This document shows, one piece after another, positions 36,467 to 46,007 of a DNA stretch of 59,990 nt. Under the pieces are notes generated by a model. That model worked only from the letters and a program-made list of their open reading frames with translations, had not been told where the DNA came from and made no database searches. The first letter of the stretch is position 1, and the number at the start of each line of letters is the position of its first letter. The translations under genes were made by a program, and so were the position numbers. Origin of the DNA: Clostridia bacterium (GTDB lineage: Bacteria; Bacillota; Clostridia; Christensenellales; Borkfalkiaceae); contig JAFTPQ010000011.1 of assembly GCA_017463205.1 (NCBI GenBank), forward strand, positions 1-59,990. The letters are read 5' to 3'.

Positions 36467-36823
36467 ATGTTGAACAAACGGGAAAACGAGGTGATGAATG
36501 CGGTGTATGGGCTTTGCCATGAAAAGGGGGTATGTTTGATATCCCCTGCCGAACTTCTTGCGTTGTTTCCCGTGCGAAAGAAATACACGGAAGAAAGTTT
36601 GGAGGCGATTTTAAACGCATTGGCGTTAGACGATTATTTCGAATTGCTGTCTTCCGAACGCAAAGGAGAAAAAATGTACGTCATTTCTTTGCGGGCGAAC
36701 GGGTATGCGTTTAAACGGTGCTATACGCAAATGCGCCGTAACGTAGCGTTGAAGTTGGTTTGGGCGATCGCATCGGCGGTGATCGCCTTTCTCGTCGGGC
36801 TGTTGCTGAAACGCATATTTTAA
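36467..36823 (+). CDS. Small protein with winged-helix-like head and C-terminal membrane anchor
   Basis: A 118-residue protein. Residues 1-85 look like a helix-turn-helix/winged-helix fold: helices at 4-18, 25-32, 40-50, and the strand pair DYFELLSSERKGEKMYVISL (about 54-73) as a wing. Residues 97-117 form a single membrane helix (VWAIASAVIAFLVGLLLKRIF). A DNA-binding head anchored in the membrane would suggest a one-component membrane regulator, but this is inference from shape only. It lies 128 bases before uvrB and has a GGGAG site. No family name recognised. Confidence 0.7.
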   Translation: MLNKRENEVMNAVYGLCHEKGVCLISPAELLALFPVRKKYTEESLEAILNALALDDYFELLSSERKGEKMYVISLRANGYAFKRCYTQMRRNVALKLVWAIASAVIAFLVGLLLKRIF

Positions 36824-36842
36824 AAAAGTTGCGTTCATACGG

Positions 36843-36871
36843 TTTACTTTTTTTATCAAGTGTGTTATAAT
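36843..36871 (+). promoter_or_regulatory. Promoter of uvrB-uvrA
   Basis: -35 TTTACT, 17-base spacer, -10 TATAAT. The ATG of uvrB lies 81 bases downstream with GAGAGGA. No LexA-type box was recognised by eye. Confidence 0.6.
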
Positions 36872-36951
36872 ATTGGCAAACATTTGTTTATTTGTGCGAT
36901 TGCGAGATGAGGTAGGGGGAGAAGGCGCAACGCAAAAGCGAGAGGATAAAA

Positions 36952-38919
36952 ATGGACTTTAAATTACACGCGCCGTTTGTGCCGACGGGGGATCAACCGC
37001 AGGCGATTGAGCGGTTGACGGAAGGAATACAAGACGGAATGCGGACGCAAGTGTTGGTGGGGGTGACGGGCAGCGGTAAAACGTTTACGATGGCGAACGT
37101 CATCAAAAACGTCAACCGCCCGACGTTGGTCATCGCTCACAATAAAACGCTTGCGGCGCAGCTTTGCAACGAATTTCGCGAATTTTTTCCCGAAAACCGC
37201 GTTGAATATTTCGTTTCGTATTACGATTATTATCAGCCGGAAAGTTATATTCCATCAACAGATACGTATATTGAAAAAGATTTAAGCATGAACGACGAGA
37301 TCGATAAATTGCGCAACAGTGCGACGGGCTCGCTGATGGAACGCAAAGACGTGTTGGTGGTGGCGTCCGTTTCGTGTATTTACGGGCTGGGCGCGCCGGA
37401 GGAATATTTCCGCTTGTCCCTGTCTTTACGCCCCGGTATGGAGTGGGAACGCAACGCGTTGATGCGGAAATTGATCGAACTGCAATATGCGCGCAACGAT
37501 ATGGATTTTAAGCGTTCCACTTTCCGTGTGCGCGGCGACGCGTTGGAAATTTTTCCCGCATCCAATTCGGAAGTGGCGATCCGTTTGGAATTTTGGGGAG
37601 ATGAAATCGAAAAAATTTACGAAGTAGAAGCGTTGACGGGCAACAAACTGAACGAATTGTCGCACGTGGCGATTTTTCCTGCCAGCCAATATGCGGTGGG
37701 GACGGAGAAATTGAAAGGTGCGCTTGCTATGATCGAAGAAGATCTTCGGGGGGAAGTGCGCGCTTTTGAGGAAGAAGGAAAAATTTTAGAAGCGCAGCGT
37801 TTGAAGCAACGCACCGAACACGATTTGGAAATGATGCGTGAGATCGGTTATTGCAGCGGCATTGAAAATTACAGCCGCTATTTCGACGGCAGGCAACCGG
37901 GGCAACCGTCCTTTACGTTGCTCGATTATTTCCCTTCGGGGGAATTTTTGGTGTTCATCGACGAAAGCCATATGACCATTCCGCAAATCCGCGCGATGTA
38001 TCACGGGGACTTATCGAGAAAGAAAAATTTGGTCGATTACGGATTTCGTATGCGCGCGGCGTACGATAACCGACCTTTGACGTTTGACGAATTTGACGCG
38101 CGCGTGCCGCAGTTGGTGTGCGTGTCCGCTACGCCTGCGCCGTACGAGTTGGAACAGGCCGGGCAAAAAGTGGAGCAGTTGATCCGTCCGACGGGGTTGC
38201 TCGATCCGCAAATCACGGTGAAACCGACGAAAGGACAGATCGACGATCTGTTGTCGGAAATACACACCGTCATCAACGACGGGGGCAGGGTGTTGATCAC
38301 GACGCTCACCAAACGTATGGCGGAGGAGCTGACCGACTTTTTAAAAGAACACGCCGTAAAAGTGAAATATATGCACAGCGACGTAGACACGTTAGAGCGT
38401 ATCGATATCGTCAACGGATTGCGATTGGGAGAATTCGACGTATTGTGCGGCATCAATCTTTTGCGGGAGGGGCTCGACCTTCCCGAAGTGAAATTGGTGG
38501 CGATTTTAGACGCGGACAAAGAGGGATTTTTGCGCAGTGACACGGCGTTGATTCAAACGATCGGGCGTGCGGCGCGAAACAGCGAAGGGCGCGTAGTGAT
38601 GTATGCGGACGTGATGACGGACAGTATGAAACGGGCGATCGGGGAAACCAACCGCCGTCGGCAGATACAGGACGAATATAATAAAGCGCACGGCATCGTG
38701 CCGAAAACGATCATCAAAGAAGTGCGTTCCACGTTAAATATCACCAAGAAAAAGACGGATGATGATATCAAGATGCAGGACATTCCCGATGAAATAGAAA
38801 AATTGAAAGCATTGATGAAAGTGGCCAGCGGGCAGCTTGATTTCGAGCGAGCGATCGAAATAAGGGAAAAAATAGCCGAATTGAAAATGAAATTACGAAA
38901 GGCGCAAAAATCATCATAA
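36952..38919 (+). CDS. uvrB: Excinuclease ABC subunit B
   Basis: A 655-residue DNA-damage verification helicase of nucleotide excision repair. Walker A is [14 protein letters not shown] (about residues 38-51), the beta-hairpin region is [21 protein letters not shown] (quoted part [18 protein letters not shown], about 91-108), and Walker B is VFIDESHMT. The helicase C-terminal motifs are present ([22 protein letters not shown]), and the UVR domain for UvrA/UvrC contact is at 620-655 ([20 protein letters not shown]). Length is normal. uvrA follows 53 bases later. Confidence 0.98.
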   Translation: MDFKLHAPFVPTGDQPQAIERLTEGIQDGMRTQVLVGVTGSGKTFTMANVIKNVNRPTLVIAHNKTLAAQLCNEFREFFPENRVEYFVSYYDYYQPESYIPSTDTYIEKDLSMNDEIDKLRNSATGSLMERKDVLVVASVSCIYGLGAPEEYFRLSLSLRPGMEWERNALMRKLIELQYARNDMDFKRSTFRVRGDALEIFPASNSEVAIRLEFWGDEIEKIYEVEALTGNKLNELSHVAIFPASQYAVGTEKLKGALAMIEEDLRGEVRAFEEEGKILEAQRLKQRTEHDLEMMREIGYCSGIENYSRYFDGRQPGQPSFTLLDYFPSGEFLVFIDESHMTIPQIRAMYHGDLSRKKNLVDYGFRMRAAYDNRPLTFDEFDARVPQLVCVSATPAPYELEQAGQKVEQLIRPTGLLDPQITVKPTKGQIDDLLSEIHTVINDGGRVLITTLTKRMAEELTDFLKEHAVKVKYMHSDVDTLERIDIVNGLRLGEFDVLCGINLLREGLDLPEVKLVAILDADKEGFLRSDTALIQTIGRAARNSEGRVVMYADVMTDSMKRAIGETNRRRQIQDEYNKAHGIVPKTIIKEVRSTLNITKKKTDDDIKMQDIPDEIEKLKALMKVASGQLDFERAIEIREKIAELKMKLRKAQKSS

Positions 38920-38926
38920 ACGGCAT

Positions 38927-38952
38927 AACGCCGTACCCAGGTATGCGTTGAG
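38927..38952 (+). repeat. Dispersed motif copy between uvrB and uvrA
   Basis: CCCAGGTATGCGTTGAG, preceded by AACGCCGTA, so that AACGC and GCGTT can pair around it. It occupies the same relative place (just before the ribosome-binding site of the next gene) as the copies in front of leuC and the GH78 gene. Confidence 0.55.
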
Positions 38953-38972
38953 ATAAAAAAAGGTAAAAAAAT

Positions 38973-41789
38973 ATGAAAGAAGACATCGTTATTAAAGGCG
39001 CGAAAGAGAACAATTTAAAAAACGTAAATCTTACCATTCCCCGCAACAAATTGACGGTGTTTACGGGTTTGTCGGGCAGTGGAAAATCGACGTTGGCGTT
39101 TGACACTATTTTTGCGGAAGGACAAAGAAGATACGTGGAAAGTTTGTCGTCATACGCGCGGCAATTTTTAGGACAAATGGAAAAGCCGGACGTGGAAAGT
39201 ATCGAAGGATTGTCCCCCGCTATTTCCATCGATCAAAAAACGACGTCGCGCAACCCTCGTTCGACGGTGGGGACGGTGACGGAAATTTACGATTATTTCC
39301 GTTTGTTGTTTGCGCGTATCGGCGTGCCGCATTGTCCCAAATGCGGCAGAGAGATACGCCGTCAAACCGTGGACGAGATCTGCGATAAAATTATGGAACT
39401 GCCCGAAGGCAGTAAGATCCTTGTCACTGCGCCCGTTGTGCGCGGCAGAAAAGGGGAATACGTAAAAGAACTCGCCGGGTTTAAAAAGAGTGGTTACGGC
39501 AGAGTGAAAATCGACGGGATCGTGTACGATCTGCAAGAGGAGATCAAGCTCGAAAAAAATATAAAACACAACATTTCGGTGGTAGTCGATCGGCTGGTGG
39601 TGAAGCCCACCGTGCAAAAGCGTTTGACGGACAGTCTGGAAGCGGCGTTGAAATTGGCGGAAGGACTTGTCGTGATCGATCGCGAAGGCGATGAAGATTT
39701 GTATTCGATCAATTACGCCTGTCCCGAGTGCGGCGTTTCCTTGGAGGAAGTTGAACCGAGAATGTTTTCGTTTAACACGGTGTACGGCGCGTGTCCCACC
39801 TGTTCGGGGTTGGGCTTTAAACAATTTGTCGATCCCGATTTGGTTTGCCCCGATAAAAATAAGACCTTGCGCGAAGGCGCGATGAAGGTGACGGGTTGGA
39901 GTTTGGGTTCTAATTCGATGGCATTGATGGAATTGTCGGCGCTGTCGAAAGCGTACGGTTTTTCGTTGGATGTACCCGTAAAAGATCTTCCCGAGGGGAT
40001 CTACGAAATTTTGATGTACGGCAGCAACGAAAAAGTGAGTATGTCCTATCAAACCCGTTCGTTTTCGGGCAGTTTTAAAAAGACGTGGGAAGGTTACGTC
40101 AACAACTTGCAACGGAGATACGGCACGTCCACGTCGGACGGCGTAAAAGGGGAGATCGAGCGTTTGATGCGCAACGCGCCTTGCGACGGTTGCGGTGGAA
40201 AACGTTTGAAAAAGGAAGCGCTTTCCGTGTTGGTCGGCGGAAAAAATATTTGGGAAGTCTGCGAAATGTCCGTGGATAAATTGTGCGATTTTATGGACGA
40301 TTTAAGCACGCAATTGACGCGCACCCAGCATTTGATCGCGGACGCTATCATCAAAGAGATCAACAACCGTTTGGGCTTTTTGCGAAACGTCGGTTTAAAT
40401 TATTTAACGTTGACGCGGACGGCGGTGACGTTATCGGGCGGTGAAAGTCAGCGTATTCGTTTGGCAACGCAGATCGGCAGTGCATTGACGGGCGTTTTGT
40501 ATATTTTGGACGAACCGAGCATTGGTTTGCATCAACGGGATAATGAAAAATTATTAAATTCTTTGAAAGGTTTGCGAGATCTGGGCAATACTCTGATCGT
40601 AGTGGAACACGACGAAGACACGATGCGCGCGGCGGATTATATCGTGGATATCGGACCCAAAGCGGGGGTACACGGCGGCGAAGTGGTGGCTTGCGGCACA
40701 CAAGAAACGATTATGGCAGAGCCCCGTTCGATCACGGGCGATTATCTGGCGGGCAGACGGAAGATCGAAACGCCGATCGTCCGCGCAACGCCGTCGGATA
40801 AATGGCTGAAACTGTACGGTTGCAAGCAAAACAATTTGAAAAACGTAGACGTGAAAGTGCCTGTGGGGCTGATCACTGCCGTGACGGGCGTATCGGGCAG
40901 CGGTAAATCGAGTTTCGTCAACGAGATCGTATATCCTTTGCTTGCCAATACGCATAACGGCGCGAAACATAAACTCGGCAATTATGAAAAAGCGGAAGGA
41001 GTGGAATATTTTGATAAAGTGATCGCCATCGATCAATCGCCGATCGGCAGAACGCCGCGCAGTAATCCCGCTACGTATACGGGAGTGTTTAATGCGATAC
41101 GCGATCTGTTTGCGATGACGCCCGACGCCAAGGAACGCGGATATAAGGCAGGCAGATTTTCCTTTAATATTTCAGGGGGGAGATGCGAACATTGTTTCGG
41201 GGACGGGATCATCAAGATCGAAATGCATTTCTTGCCCGATATTTTCGTCCCGTGCGAAATTTGCGGAGGAAGACGGTATAACCGCGAAACGCTGGAAGTG
41301 AAGTACAAAGGCAAAAGCATTTCCGACGTGCTGGATATGACGGTGGAAGAAGCGTGCGAATTTTTTGCGCCCGTACCGACGATCTATAATAAGATAAAGA
41401 CGTTGAACGACGTTGGGCTGGGGTATATCAAGCTGGGGCAGAGCTCTACAACGTTATCGGGCGGCGAGGCGCAACGTGTGAAGTTGGCGACGGAGCTGTC
41501 TAAACGTTCGACGGGAAAAACGATGTATATTTTGGATGAACCGACAACAGGTTTGCACAGTTACGACGTAGACAAACTGATCAAAATTTTGTTGCAACTT
41601 CGGGAGGGGGGCAACACGGTGCTTGTTATCGAGCATAATTTAGACGTCATCAAAACGGCGGATCATATTATCGATTTAGGGCCGGAAGGAGGCAACGGCG
41701 GCGGTACGATCGTTTGTGAGGGCTCGCCGGAGGAAGTGGCGCAGGTGGAAGAAAGTTACACAGGACAATTTTTGAAAAAAGTGCTGTAA
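38973..41789 (+). CDS. uvrA: Excinuclease ABC subunit A
   Basis: A 938-residue damage-recognition ATPase with two ABC modules. Module 1 has Walker A GLSGSGKSTLAF (about residues 31-42) and the signature LSGGESQRIRLA (about 487-498). Module 2 has Walker A GVSGSGKSSFVN (about 640-651), LSGGEAQRVKLA (about 828-839) and Walker B MYILDEPTTGLH. The zinc fingers are at CPKCGREI/CPECGVS-CPTC and CEHC...CEICGG. All are intact. It ends in a terminator shared with the convergent veg gene. Confidence 0.98.
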   Translation: MKEDIVIKGAKENNLKNVNLTIPRNKLTVFTGLSGSGKSTLAFDTIFAEGQRRYVESLSSYARQFLGQMEKPDVESIEGLSPAISIDQKTTSRNPRSTVGTVTEIYDYFRLLFARIGVPHCPKCGREIRRQTVDEICDKIMELPEGSKILVTAPVVRGRKGEYVKELAGFKKSGYGRVKIDGIVYDLQEEIKLEKNIKHNISVVVDRLVVKPTVQKRLTDSLEAALKLAEGLVVIDREGDEDLYSINYACPECGVSLEEVEPRMFSFNTVYGACPTCSGLGFKQFVDPDLVCPDKNKTLREGAMKVTGWSLGSNSMALMELSALSKAYGFSLDVPVKDLPEGIYEILMYGSNEKVSMSYQTRSFSGSFKKTWEGYVNNLQRRYGTSTSDGVKGEIERLMRNAPCDGCGGKRLKKEALSVLVGGKNIWEVCEMSVDKLCDFMDDLSTQLTRTQHLIADAIIKEINNRLGFLRNVGLNYLTLTRTAVTLSGGESQRIRLATQIGSALTGVLYILDEPSIGLHQRDNEKLLNSLKGLRDLGNTLIVVEHDEDTMRAADYIVDIGPKAGVHGGEVVACGTQETIMAEPRSITGDYLAGRRKIETPIVRATPSDKWLKLYGCKQNNLKNVDVKVPVGLITAVTGVSGSGKSSFVNEIVYPLLANTHNGAKHKLGNYEKAEGVEYFDKVIAIDQSPIGRTPRSNPATYTGVFNAIRDLFAMTPDAKERGYKAGRFSFNISGGRCEHCFGDGIIKIEMHFLPDIFVPCEICGGRRYNRETLEVKYKGKSISDVLDMTVEEACEFFAPVPTIYNKIKTLNDVGLGYIKLGQSSTTLSGGEAQRVKLATELSKRSTGKTMYILDEPTTGLHSYDVDKLIKILLQLREGGNTVLVIEHNLDVIKTADHIIDLGPEGGNGGGTIVCEGSPEEVAQVEESYTGQFLKKVL

Positions 41790-41808
41790 AAGCGACAGAT
41801 CAATAAAA

Positions 41809-41836
41809 AGAACTCGCCAAAAGCGAGTTCTTTTTT
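41809..41836. terminator. Bidirectional terminator between uvrA and veg
   Basis: AAGAACTCGC and GCGAGTTCTT form a 10-bp stem with TTTTTT to the right and an A-rich flank to the left; the loop is CAAAA. Confidence 0.85.
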
Positions 41837-42075
41837 CACAACCGTTTGATTTTTACGTTGCCGCACAGCACGTCCGAATAAGAATAGGCTGTTTTTCCTA
41901 AAAACCCCTCGTCGTCGGGTTTCACGGTAAACAGGGCGGGATAAATCCCCGATAATATTCCCGAATAGCTCATTGTTTTGTTTCTGCCAAGATTCACTTT
42001 CACCGCTACGTGTTGTGCCGAACAATCTTTTACCATTTGTTTAACGTCTTTGATGTTTTTGGTTGGTTTAATCAT
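41836..42075 (-). CDS. veg: Veg family protein
   Basis: A 79-residue small cytoplasmic protein. KVNLGRNKTMSYSGILSGIYPALFTV (quoted part KVNLGRNKTMSYSGILSGIY, about residues 26-45) and TAYSYSDVLCGNVKIK at the C-terminus match the Veg family (DUF1021). In Bacillus, Veg promotes biofilm matrix and was named from a strong vegetative promoter. The frame is open for 41 codons upstream, but the family starts near MIKPTKNIKDV, so I use that ATG. It is divergent from sipL with 116 bases between, and ispE follows sipL. Bacillus has veg-sspF-ispE in the same region, which supports the assignment. Confidence 0.78.
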   Translation of the reverse strand: MIKPTKNIKDVKQMVKDCSAQHVAVKVNLGRNKTMSYSGILSGIYPALFTVKPDDEGFLGKTAYSYSDVLCGNVKIKRL

Positions 42076-42191
42076 ACGATAAGTATGCTCCCAAATTTTG
42101 GTTTTTATACCTTTCTTTGCGTTTGATTGGTCTATTTTGCGAAAACGCATCATAGGATAGATAGGCAAATAAAACGGAAAAGGAGAATAAA

Positions 42192-43679
42192 ATGTCAATA
42201 AAACCGCATTATGAAACTTATCGTTACATAGGGGAAGTGTGCCGTTTGCGCAGTCAATCGATCGTGGAATGTCGTTTGCCCGGCAGTGAGATCAGTGGTA
42301 TTTTGGCGGTGTATGCCAAAGCGATTCCCGCCGATTGCGTTTGCGCCGACGGTGAGGTGACGTATAACGGCAAAGTGTTGTTAAGCGTTGTGTACGAGGA
42401 TGGTGAAAAGAAAATATGTCGAGCGGAACGGGGCGCGGAATTTTTTCACAAAGCGGAGGGCAACGCCGTAACGCCCGCCTCTTTTGCAAAGGCGGCGCTG
42501 TCCGTAGAAAACGTCACGTATCGCAGAGAAGGTTCGGGGTTGTATATTTCTGTCATTGTAGACGCCGCTTTAACGGTGTACGGCAGTAAACAAATCGAAT
42601 ATTTATTGGGCGGCGATGGGATCACGGTCGATCGAAAACCGATGACGGTTTGTAAAACGTTGTGTATTTCCGGCGAAACGGAAGGGGAAGACGAATTCGA
42701 AACAGAATACGTCGGGGATATTTTGTTGCACAGCGAAACCGCCGTCGTCAATCACGTTTCGGCGGGCGCAGGGCAGATCCACGTAGAGGGGGAACTCAAC
42801 CTCAATATTTGCGTGTTACGCAGCGACGAATCGGTGTGTTCGTACGAACGCTTGATTCCCTTCCAATTGCAGATCCCCAGCGACGAAGCATTTGGACGGA
42901 TCACGGTGGGGGCGAAAGTAAACGTGAAATCGGCGCATCTGTCCGCAGGAACGGACGAGGAAAAAGGAAAGAGTAAAATCGTCTTTTCCTATTGCCTTTC
43001 GGCGGAGTGTTTCCTGTCTATGCAGGAAGAATTTCCCGTTGTCAACGACGCCTATTCCACCTTGTCGGAATTGCAGTTGAAAAAGTCAAACGACGGGGGC
43101 AGGTATTTGACGAAGCACGTAAAATGTACCGAACGGGTGAGCGGAGTTGCGGCGTTATCTCCCGCGATCGAAGGGGATTACGTGTTGCAGGCGTCGGTGT
43201 TGCCGCGCGCGGAAATCACCTGTCGAAAAGGGGAACGCGGAATGGAAGCGGAAGGCGCGGTGCTGGCAGAGGTGATCATGCGCGGCGCGGATGGCGGATA
43301 CCGTTCGACAAGTCTTTCGTTGCCTTTTTTGTTTCCTCTGGAAATCGACGGGGACGTGGCGGAAGTCGATTGTGCGGTTTGCGGCTTGAACGTACGCAAA
43401 AAACAGAGCGGCGAAACGGAAGCGGAGGCAACGTTGAAACTGTGCGTGCGCGTTTACGAAGAACGGACTTGGGAATATGTCAGCGAAGTGACGGAAGGGG
43501 AGGCGTATCCCGAAAATGACAGCGCATTTTCCGTGTTTATTCCGCGCGCAGGGGAAGATCTTTGGCAGGTTGCGAAACGCTTGCGCTGTACGCCCGAAGA
43601 ATTGCAAAACAGTAATCCTGAGTTGGAATTTCCGTTGAAAGAGGGAAAAAAATTGTATATTTATCGGCAAATTAAATAA
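42192..43679 (+). CDS. sipL: SipL-like spore coat morphogenesis protein (SPOCS and LysM domains)
   Basis: A 495-residue protein. Three DUF3794/SPOCS beta-rich repeats cover about residues 25-430, recognised by the repeated pattern of a long beta segment followed by an acidic turn (for example VDAALTVYGSKQIEYLLGG, and VEGELNLNICVLRSDESV). A LysM domain closes the protein: FSVFIPRAGEDLWQVAKRLR (about 445-464) followed by NPELEFPLKEGKKLYIY. This is the layout of SipL, which binds SpoIVA in clostridial spore coat assembly. The gene is preceded by AAGGAGAATAA. The presence of the gene supports a spore-forming host. Adjacent ispE is a housekeeping gene on its own promoter. Confidence 0.87.
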   Translation: MSIKPHYETYRYIGEVCRLRSQSIVECRLPGSEISGILAVYAKAIPADCVCADGEVTYNGKVLLSVVYEDGEKKICRAERGAEFFHKAEGNAVTPASFAKAALSVENVTYRREGSGLYISVIVDAALTVYGSKQIEYLLGGDGITVDRKPMTVCKTLCISGETEGEDEFETEYVGDILLHSETAVVNHVSAGAGQIHVEGELNLNICVLRSDESVCSYERLIPFQLQIPSDEAFGRITVGAKVNVKSAHLSAGTDEEKGKSKIVFSYCLSAECFLSMQEEFPVVNDAYSTLSELQLKKSNDGGRYLTKHVKCTERVSGVAALSPAIEGDYVLQASVLPRAEITCRKGERGMEAEGAVLAEVIMRGADGGYRSTSLSLPFLFPLEIDGDVAEVDCAVCGLNVRKKQSGETEAEATLKLCVRVYEERTWEYVSEVTEGEAYPENDSAFSVFIPRAGEDLWQVAKRLRCTPEELQNSNPELEFPLKEGKKLYIYRQIK

Positions 43680-43727
43680 ATTTCACAAAAAATACAAGAA
43701 GAAATATGGCAAAACGGCTGTAAAATA

Positions 43728-43756
43728 TTGAATTTTTGGGAAAAATATGCTACAAT
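43728..43756 (+). promoter_or_regulatory. Promoter upstream of ispE
   Basis: -35 TTGAAT, 17-base spacer, -10 TACAAT. Transcription would start near 43763, about 10 bases before a terminator-like hairpin. Confidence 0.6.
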
Positions 43757-43772
43757 AAAATAAGAACGAGCG

Positions 43773-43798
43773 CGGCGAGGCTGTTCCTCGCCGTTTTT
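43773..43798 (+). terminator. Terminator-like hairpin before ispE
   Basis: CGGCGAGG-CTGTT-CCTCGCCG followed by TTTTT: a textbook 8-bp terminator. It ends sipL transcription and could also attenuate ispE, since it lies between the ispE promoter and its start. Confidence 0.75.
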
Positions 43799-43829
43799 CG
43801 ATGAAATGAAGCGGCGAAGCGACGGGAAG

Positions 43830-44762
43830 ATGAATACAGTAAAAGTAAGATCTTATGCAAAAGTGAATTTAACGTTAGAGATCAACGGTGCAGAAAACGG
43901 ATATCATCAGCTCGATTCGTTAGTGACAAGCGTCGATCTGTTCGATCTGATCGCACTGAAAAAGCGGAAAGATCGGTTAAGCAGTATTACAATGCACGGA
44001 ATGGACAGCGAAAGTATTCCGCCCGAAAAAAACAATGCGTTGAAAGCGGCGGAGCGTTTTTCCGAAAGATTCGGCGTCAACGGCGCGCAGATCACGATTT
44101 ATAAAAATATTCCCATCGGAGCGGGCTTGGGCGGTTCGTCGGCGGATATTTGCGGCGTGTTAAACGGTATGGCGAAGCTGTACGGGATCACGGATAAAGC
44201 GGCACTGAAAGGGCTTGCGGACGAGCTTGGAAGCGATACGGGCTATATGCTGACGGGCGGGTTTGCCCGTATGCAAGGCAGAGGAGAGCAAGTGACGCTT
44301 ATTCCAACCGATGTCAAGTTACATTTTTTGTTGTTGTGTCCGCAATCGGAAATATCGGCAGGGGCTTGTTATCGGGCGTACGACGAACTGCAAAAACGGG
44401 AAAACGCATCTAAAAAACAGGAAAGCGCAACGGAGAACTGCATATCCGCATTGTTGCAAAAAAGCGAAAAGGACGTAGGCAGGTATTTGATGAACGATCT
44501 TTTTTTGCCTGCAACGACGTTGAACGACGACGTAAAAACGGCGATGAAAGAAGCGTTGGAATTTTCTCCTTTGGGCGCGGTGATGACAGGTTCGGGCAGT
44601 TGCGTTTTGGCGATGTTCGAAACAAAAGAATTATGTCAATGGGCGCAGAGCCGTTATCGTGGGAAATTTCGCGCTTTCGTGGTGGAAACGGTGAACCCCG
44701 ATCGGGAACAGCGTATTTGGCACAATCCGTTTGCATTGAAAACGGACGGCGGTGAGGAATAA
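43830..44762 (+). CDS. ispE: 4-diphosphocytidyl-2-C-methyl-D-erythritol kinase
   Basis: A 310-residue GHMP kinase of the MEP isoprenoid pathway. The start RSYAKVNLTLEI (about residues 7-18), the ATP loop IPIGAGLGGSSADIC (about 93-107), and the C-terminal GAVMTGSGSCVLAMF (about 252-266) are the three GHMP motifs. I use the ATG giving MNTVKVRSYAK because family members begin close to the AKxNL motif; another ATG 24 bases upstream is possible and neither has a strong ribosome site. The C-terminal 25 residues are polar and variable. Confidence 0.92.
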   Translation: MNTVKVRSYAKVNLTLEINGAENGYHQLDSLVTSVDLFDLIALKKRKDRLSSITMHGMDSESIPPEKNNALKAAERFSERFGVNGAQITIYKNIPIGAGLGGSSADICGVLNGMAKLYGITDKAALKGLADELGSDTGYMLTGGFARMQGRGEQVTLIPTDVKLHFLLLCPQSEISAGACYRAYDELQKRENASKKQESATENCISALLQKSEKDVGRYLMNDLFLPATTLNDDVKTAMKEALEFSPLGAVMTGSGSCVLAMFETKELCQWAQSRYRGKFRAFVVETVNPDREQRIWHNPFALKTDGGEE

Positions 44763-44853
44763 CGAGGAATAACAAGGTTGGGCAATCAGGAAAAATGAAA
44801 AAATCGCGCATAACCGCGCGGAGATAAGGATATAACAATACGGGAGAAAAGGC

Positions 44854-45873
44854 ATGGAAGAAAGAATTATCGACGATGAAATCGGCAGAGGCGTACGTTT
44901 GAAAAAGACCAAAGACGGTTACGTGGACGTGACGGACGAATTGACGGGCGGCGCGGAAGATGCGGAAAACGTTGATGGCGACGGGGAAGAAATTTCGTTT
45001 GAATTTCCTGTTTACGAGGACGAAACGGACGAAGATCTAATCGGACTCGATCCGGAAGAAGCGGCGAAAAAGAAGAGAGAAAAGGAAGAAGCGATCGCGC
45101 GCAGAAAAGCCGATTGCGAACAGTTCTGCGTTGAGGGGGAAGAACTCTTGGTGACGGGCAGTTTCAAGGCGGCGCAATTAAAATTTGAAAAAGCGTTGTC
45201 GTTTGTCGATCCTGCAAAAGACGACGAAACGTGGAACGCGTTGGTGGGGCGTTGTCGCGTAGGGGAAAGCCGCGCAAAAACTGCGGATTTCACCGATCCC
45301 GACGCATTTGTAGAACAGTATGTGGAAGAAGGCGTTGAAAGCTTTGAATACGATATGGGATACGTTGCGATGGAAGAGATCAAACAAACCTATCACGACG
45401 TATTTGCAAAACGTTTGGCGGAGTTGACGGCGGAGGAAACGCCGCTTGCGGACGAGGTGGAAAGCAAGCAACAAAAGCGCCGTGTTTATTTAAAAGAACG
45501 TTTAAAAACCAGCGCGATCGTATTTGGCGTAGTCACGTTGTTATTGGTTGCGGCGCTGGGCGTGACGGTGCATTTCATTTTGCAAAATTTCAAAACGCCC
45601 GACAATCGTTATATGATCCCGACGATAATTTGCGGAGCGGCGTCGTTGGCGGTGTTTATCGTGTTTGCCGTGTTCACCAACAAATTGATCAACGCATTCC
45701 GTATATATCGCGCCAATGAGGACCTCGAATCGACGGAAAACGGCGAACGTTTGGTGGAAATTCGCGGATACAAAGAATTGTACGAATATTTGTTGGAAGA
45801 TTACGTGGAAAAGGAAGAAACCGAGGTTGCCGAGGATCAAACCGAAGGACAAACCAAGGCGAAAGAAGAATAA
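44854..45873 (+). CDS. Acidic two-helix membrane protein of unknown function
   Basis: A 339-residue protein, not recognised. Residues 1-75 are strongly acidic and probably disordered (ENVDGDGEEISFEFPVYEDE). Residues 85-150 resemble one or two TPR-like helix pairs (CEQFCVEGEELLVTGSFKAAQ, quoted part GEELLVTGSFKAAQLKFEKA). Two membrane helices lie at about 219-243 and 252-273, separated by nine residues, so both long ends face the cytoplasm. The C-terminus is again acidic. It follows ispE by 91 bases with GGGAG before the ATG, and a terminator-like hairpin ends it. A membrane-linked adaptor is plausible but nothing more can be said. Confidence 0.72.
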   Translation: MEERIIDDEIGRGVRLKKTKDGYVDVTDELTGGAEDAENVDGDGEEISFEFPVYEDETDEDLIGLDPEEAAKKKREKEEAIARRKADCEQFCVEGEELLVTGSFKAAQLKFEKALSFVDPAKDDETWNALVGRCRVGESRAKTADFTDPDAFVEQYVEEGVESFEYDMGYVAMEEIKQTYHDVFAKRLAELTAEETPLADEVESKQQKRRVYLKERLKTSAIVFGVVTLLLVAALGVTVHFILQNFKTPDNRYMIPTIICGAASLAVFIVFAVFTNKLINAFRIYRANEDLESTENGERLVEIRGYKELYEYLLEDYVEKEETEVAEDQTEGQTKAKEE

Positions 45874-45884
45874 ACGTAAAACTT

Positions 45885-45914
45885 GGGGCAGAGCGTCGCT
45901 TTGTCCCTTTTTTA
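45885..45914 (+). terminator. Probable terminator after the acidic membrane protein gene
   Basis: GGGGCAGAGCG and CGCTTTGTCCC pair imperfectly (one bulge, one G-T) and are followed by TTTTTTAT. Confidence 0.6.
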
Positions 45915-45969
45915 TGCCGATTTTCGGCGTTGTTTTGAAATCTCTTTTATAATAAGGAAGTGTTTTTTG

Positions 45970-45999
45970 TTGCCTTTTCGGCGTTTGGCGTGGTATAAT
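45970..45999 (+). promoter_or_regulatory. Promoter of the ABC exporter operon
   Basis: -35 TTGCCT, an 18-base spacer and a perfect -10 TATAAT. The -10 ends only eight bases before the ATG, so the mRNA would be leaderless or nearly so. Another TATAAT at 45948-45953 lacks a good -35. Confidence 0.6.
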
Positions 46000-46007
46000 A
46001 AATCGAT

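Noticed and set aside
36385-36525. A small plus-strand frame starting at a dispersed-motif copy (MYAMNFKK...)
   Set aside because: No ribosome-binding site, overlaps the next gene in another frame, and no conserved pattern. The ATG is part of the repeated motif.
42080-42190. Sigma-E promoter for sipL
   Set aside because: Strings such as GTCTATT and CATCATAG loosely resemble the mother-cell promoter, but the match and spacing are too poor to list.
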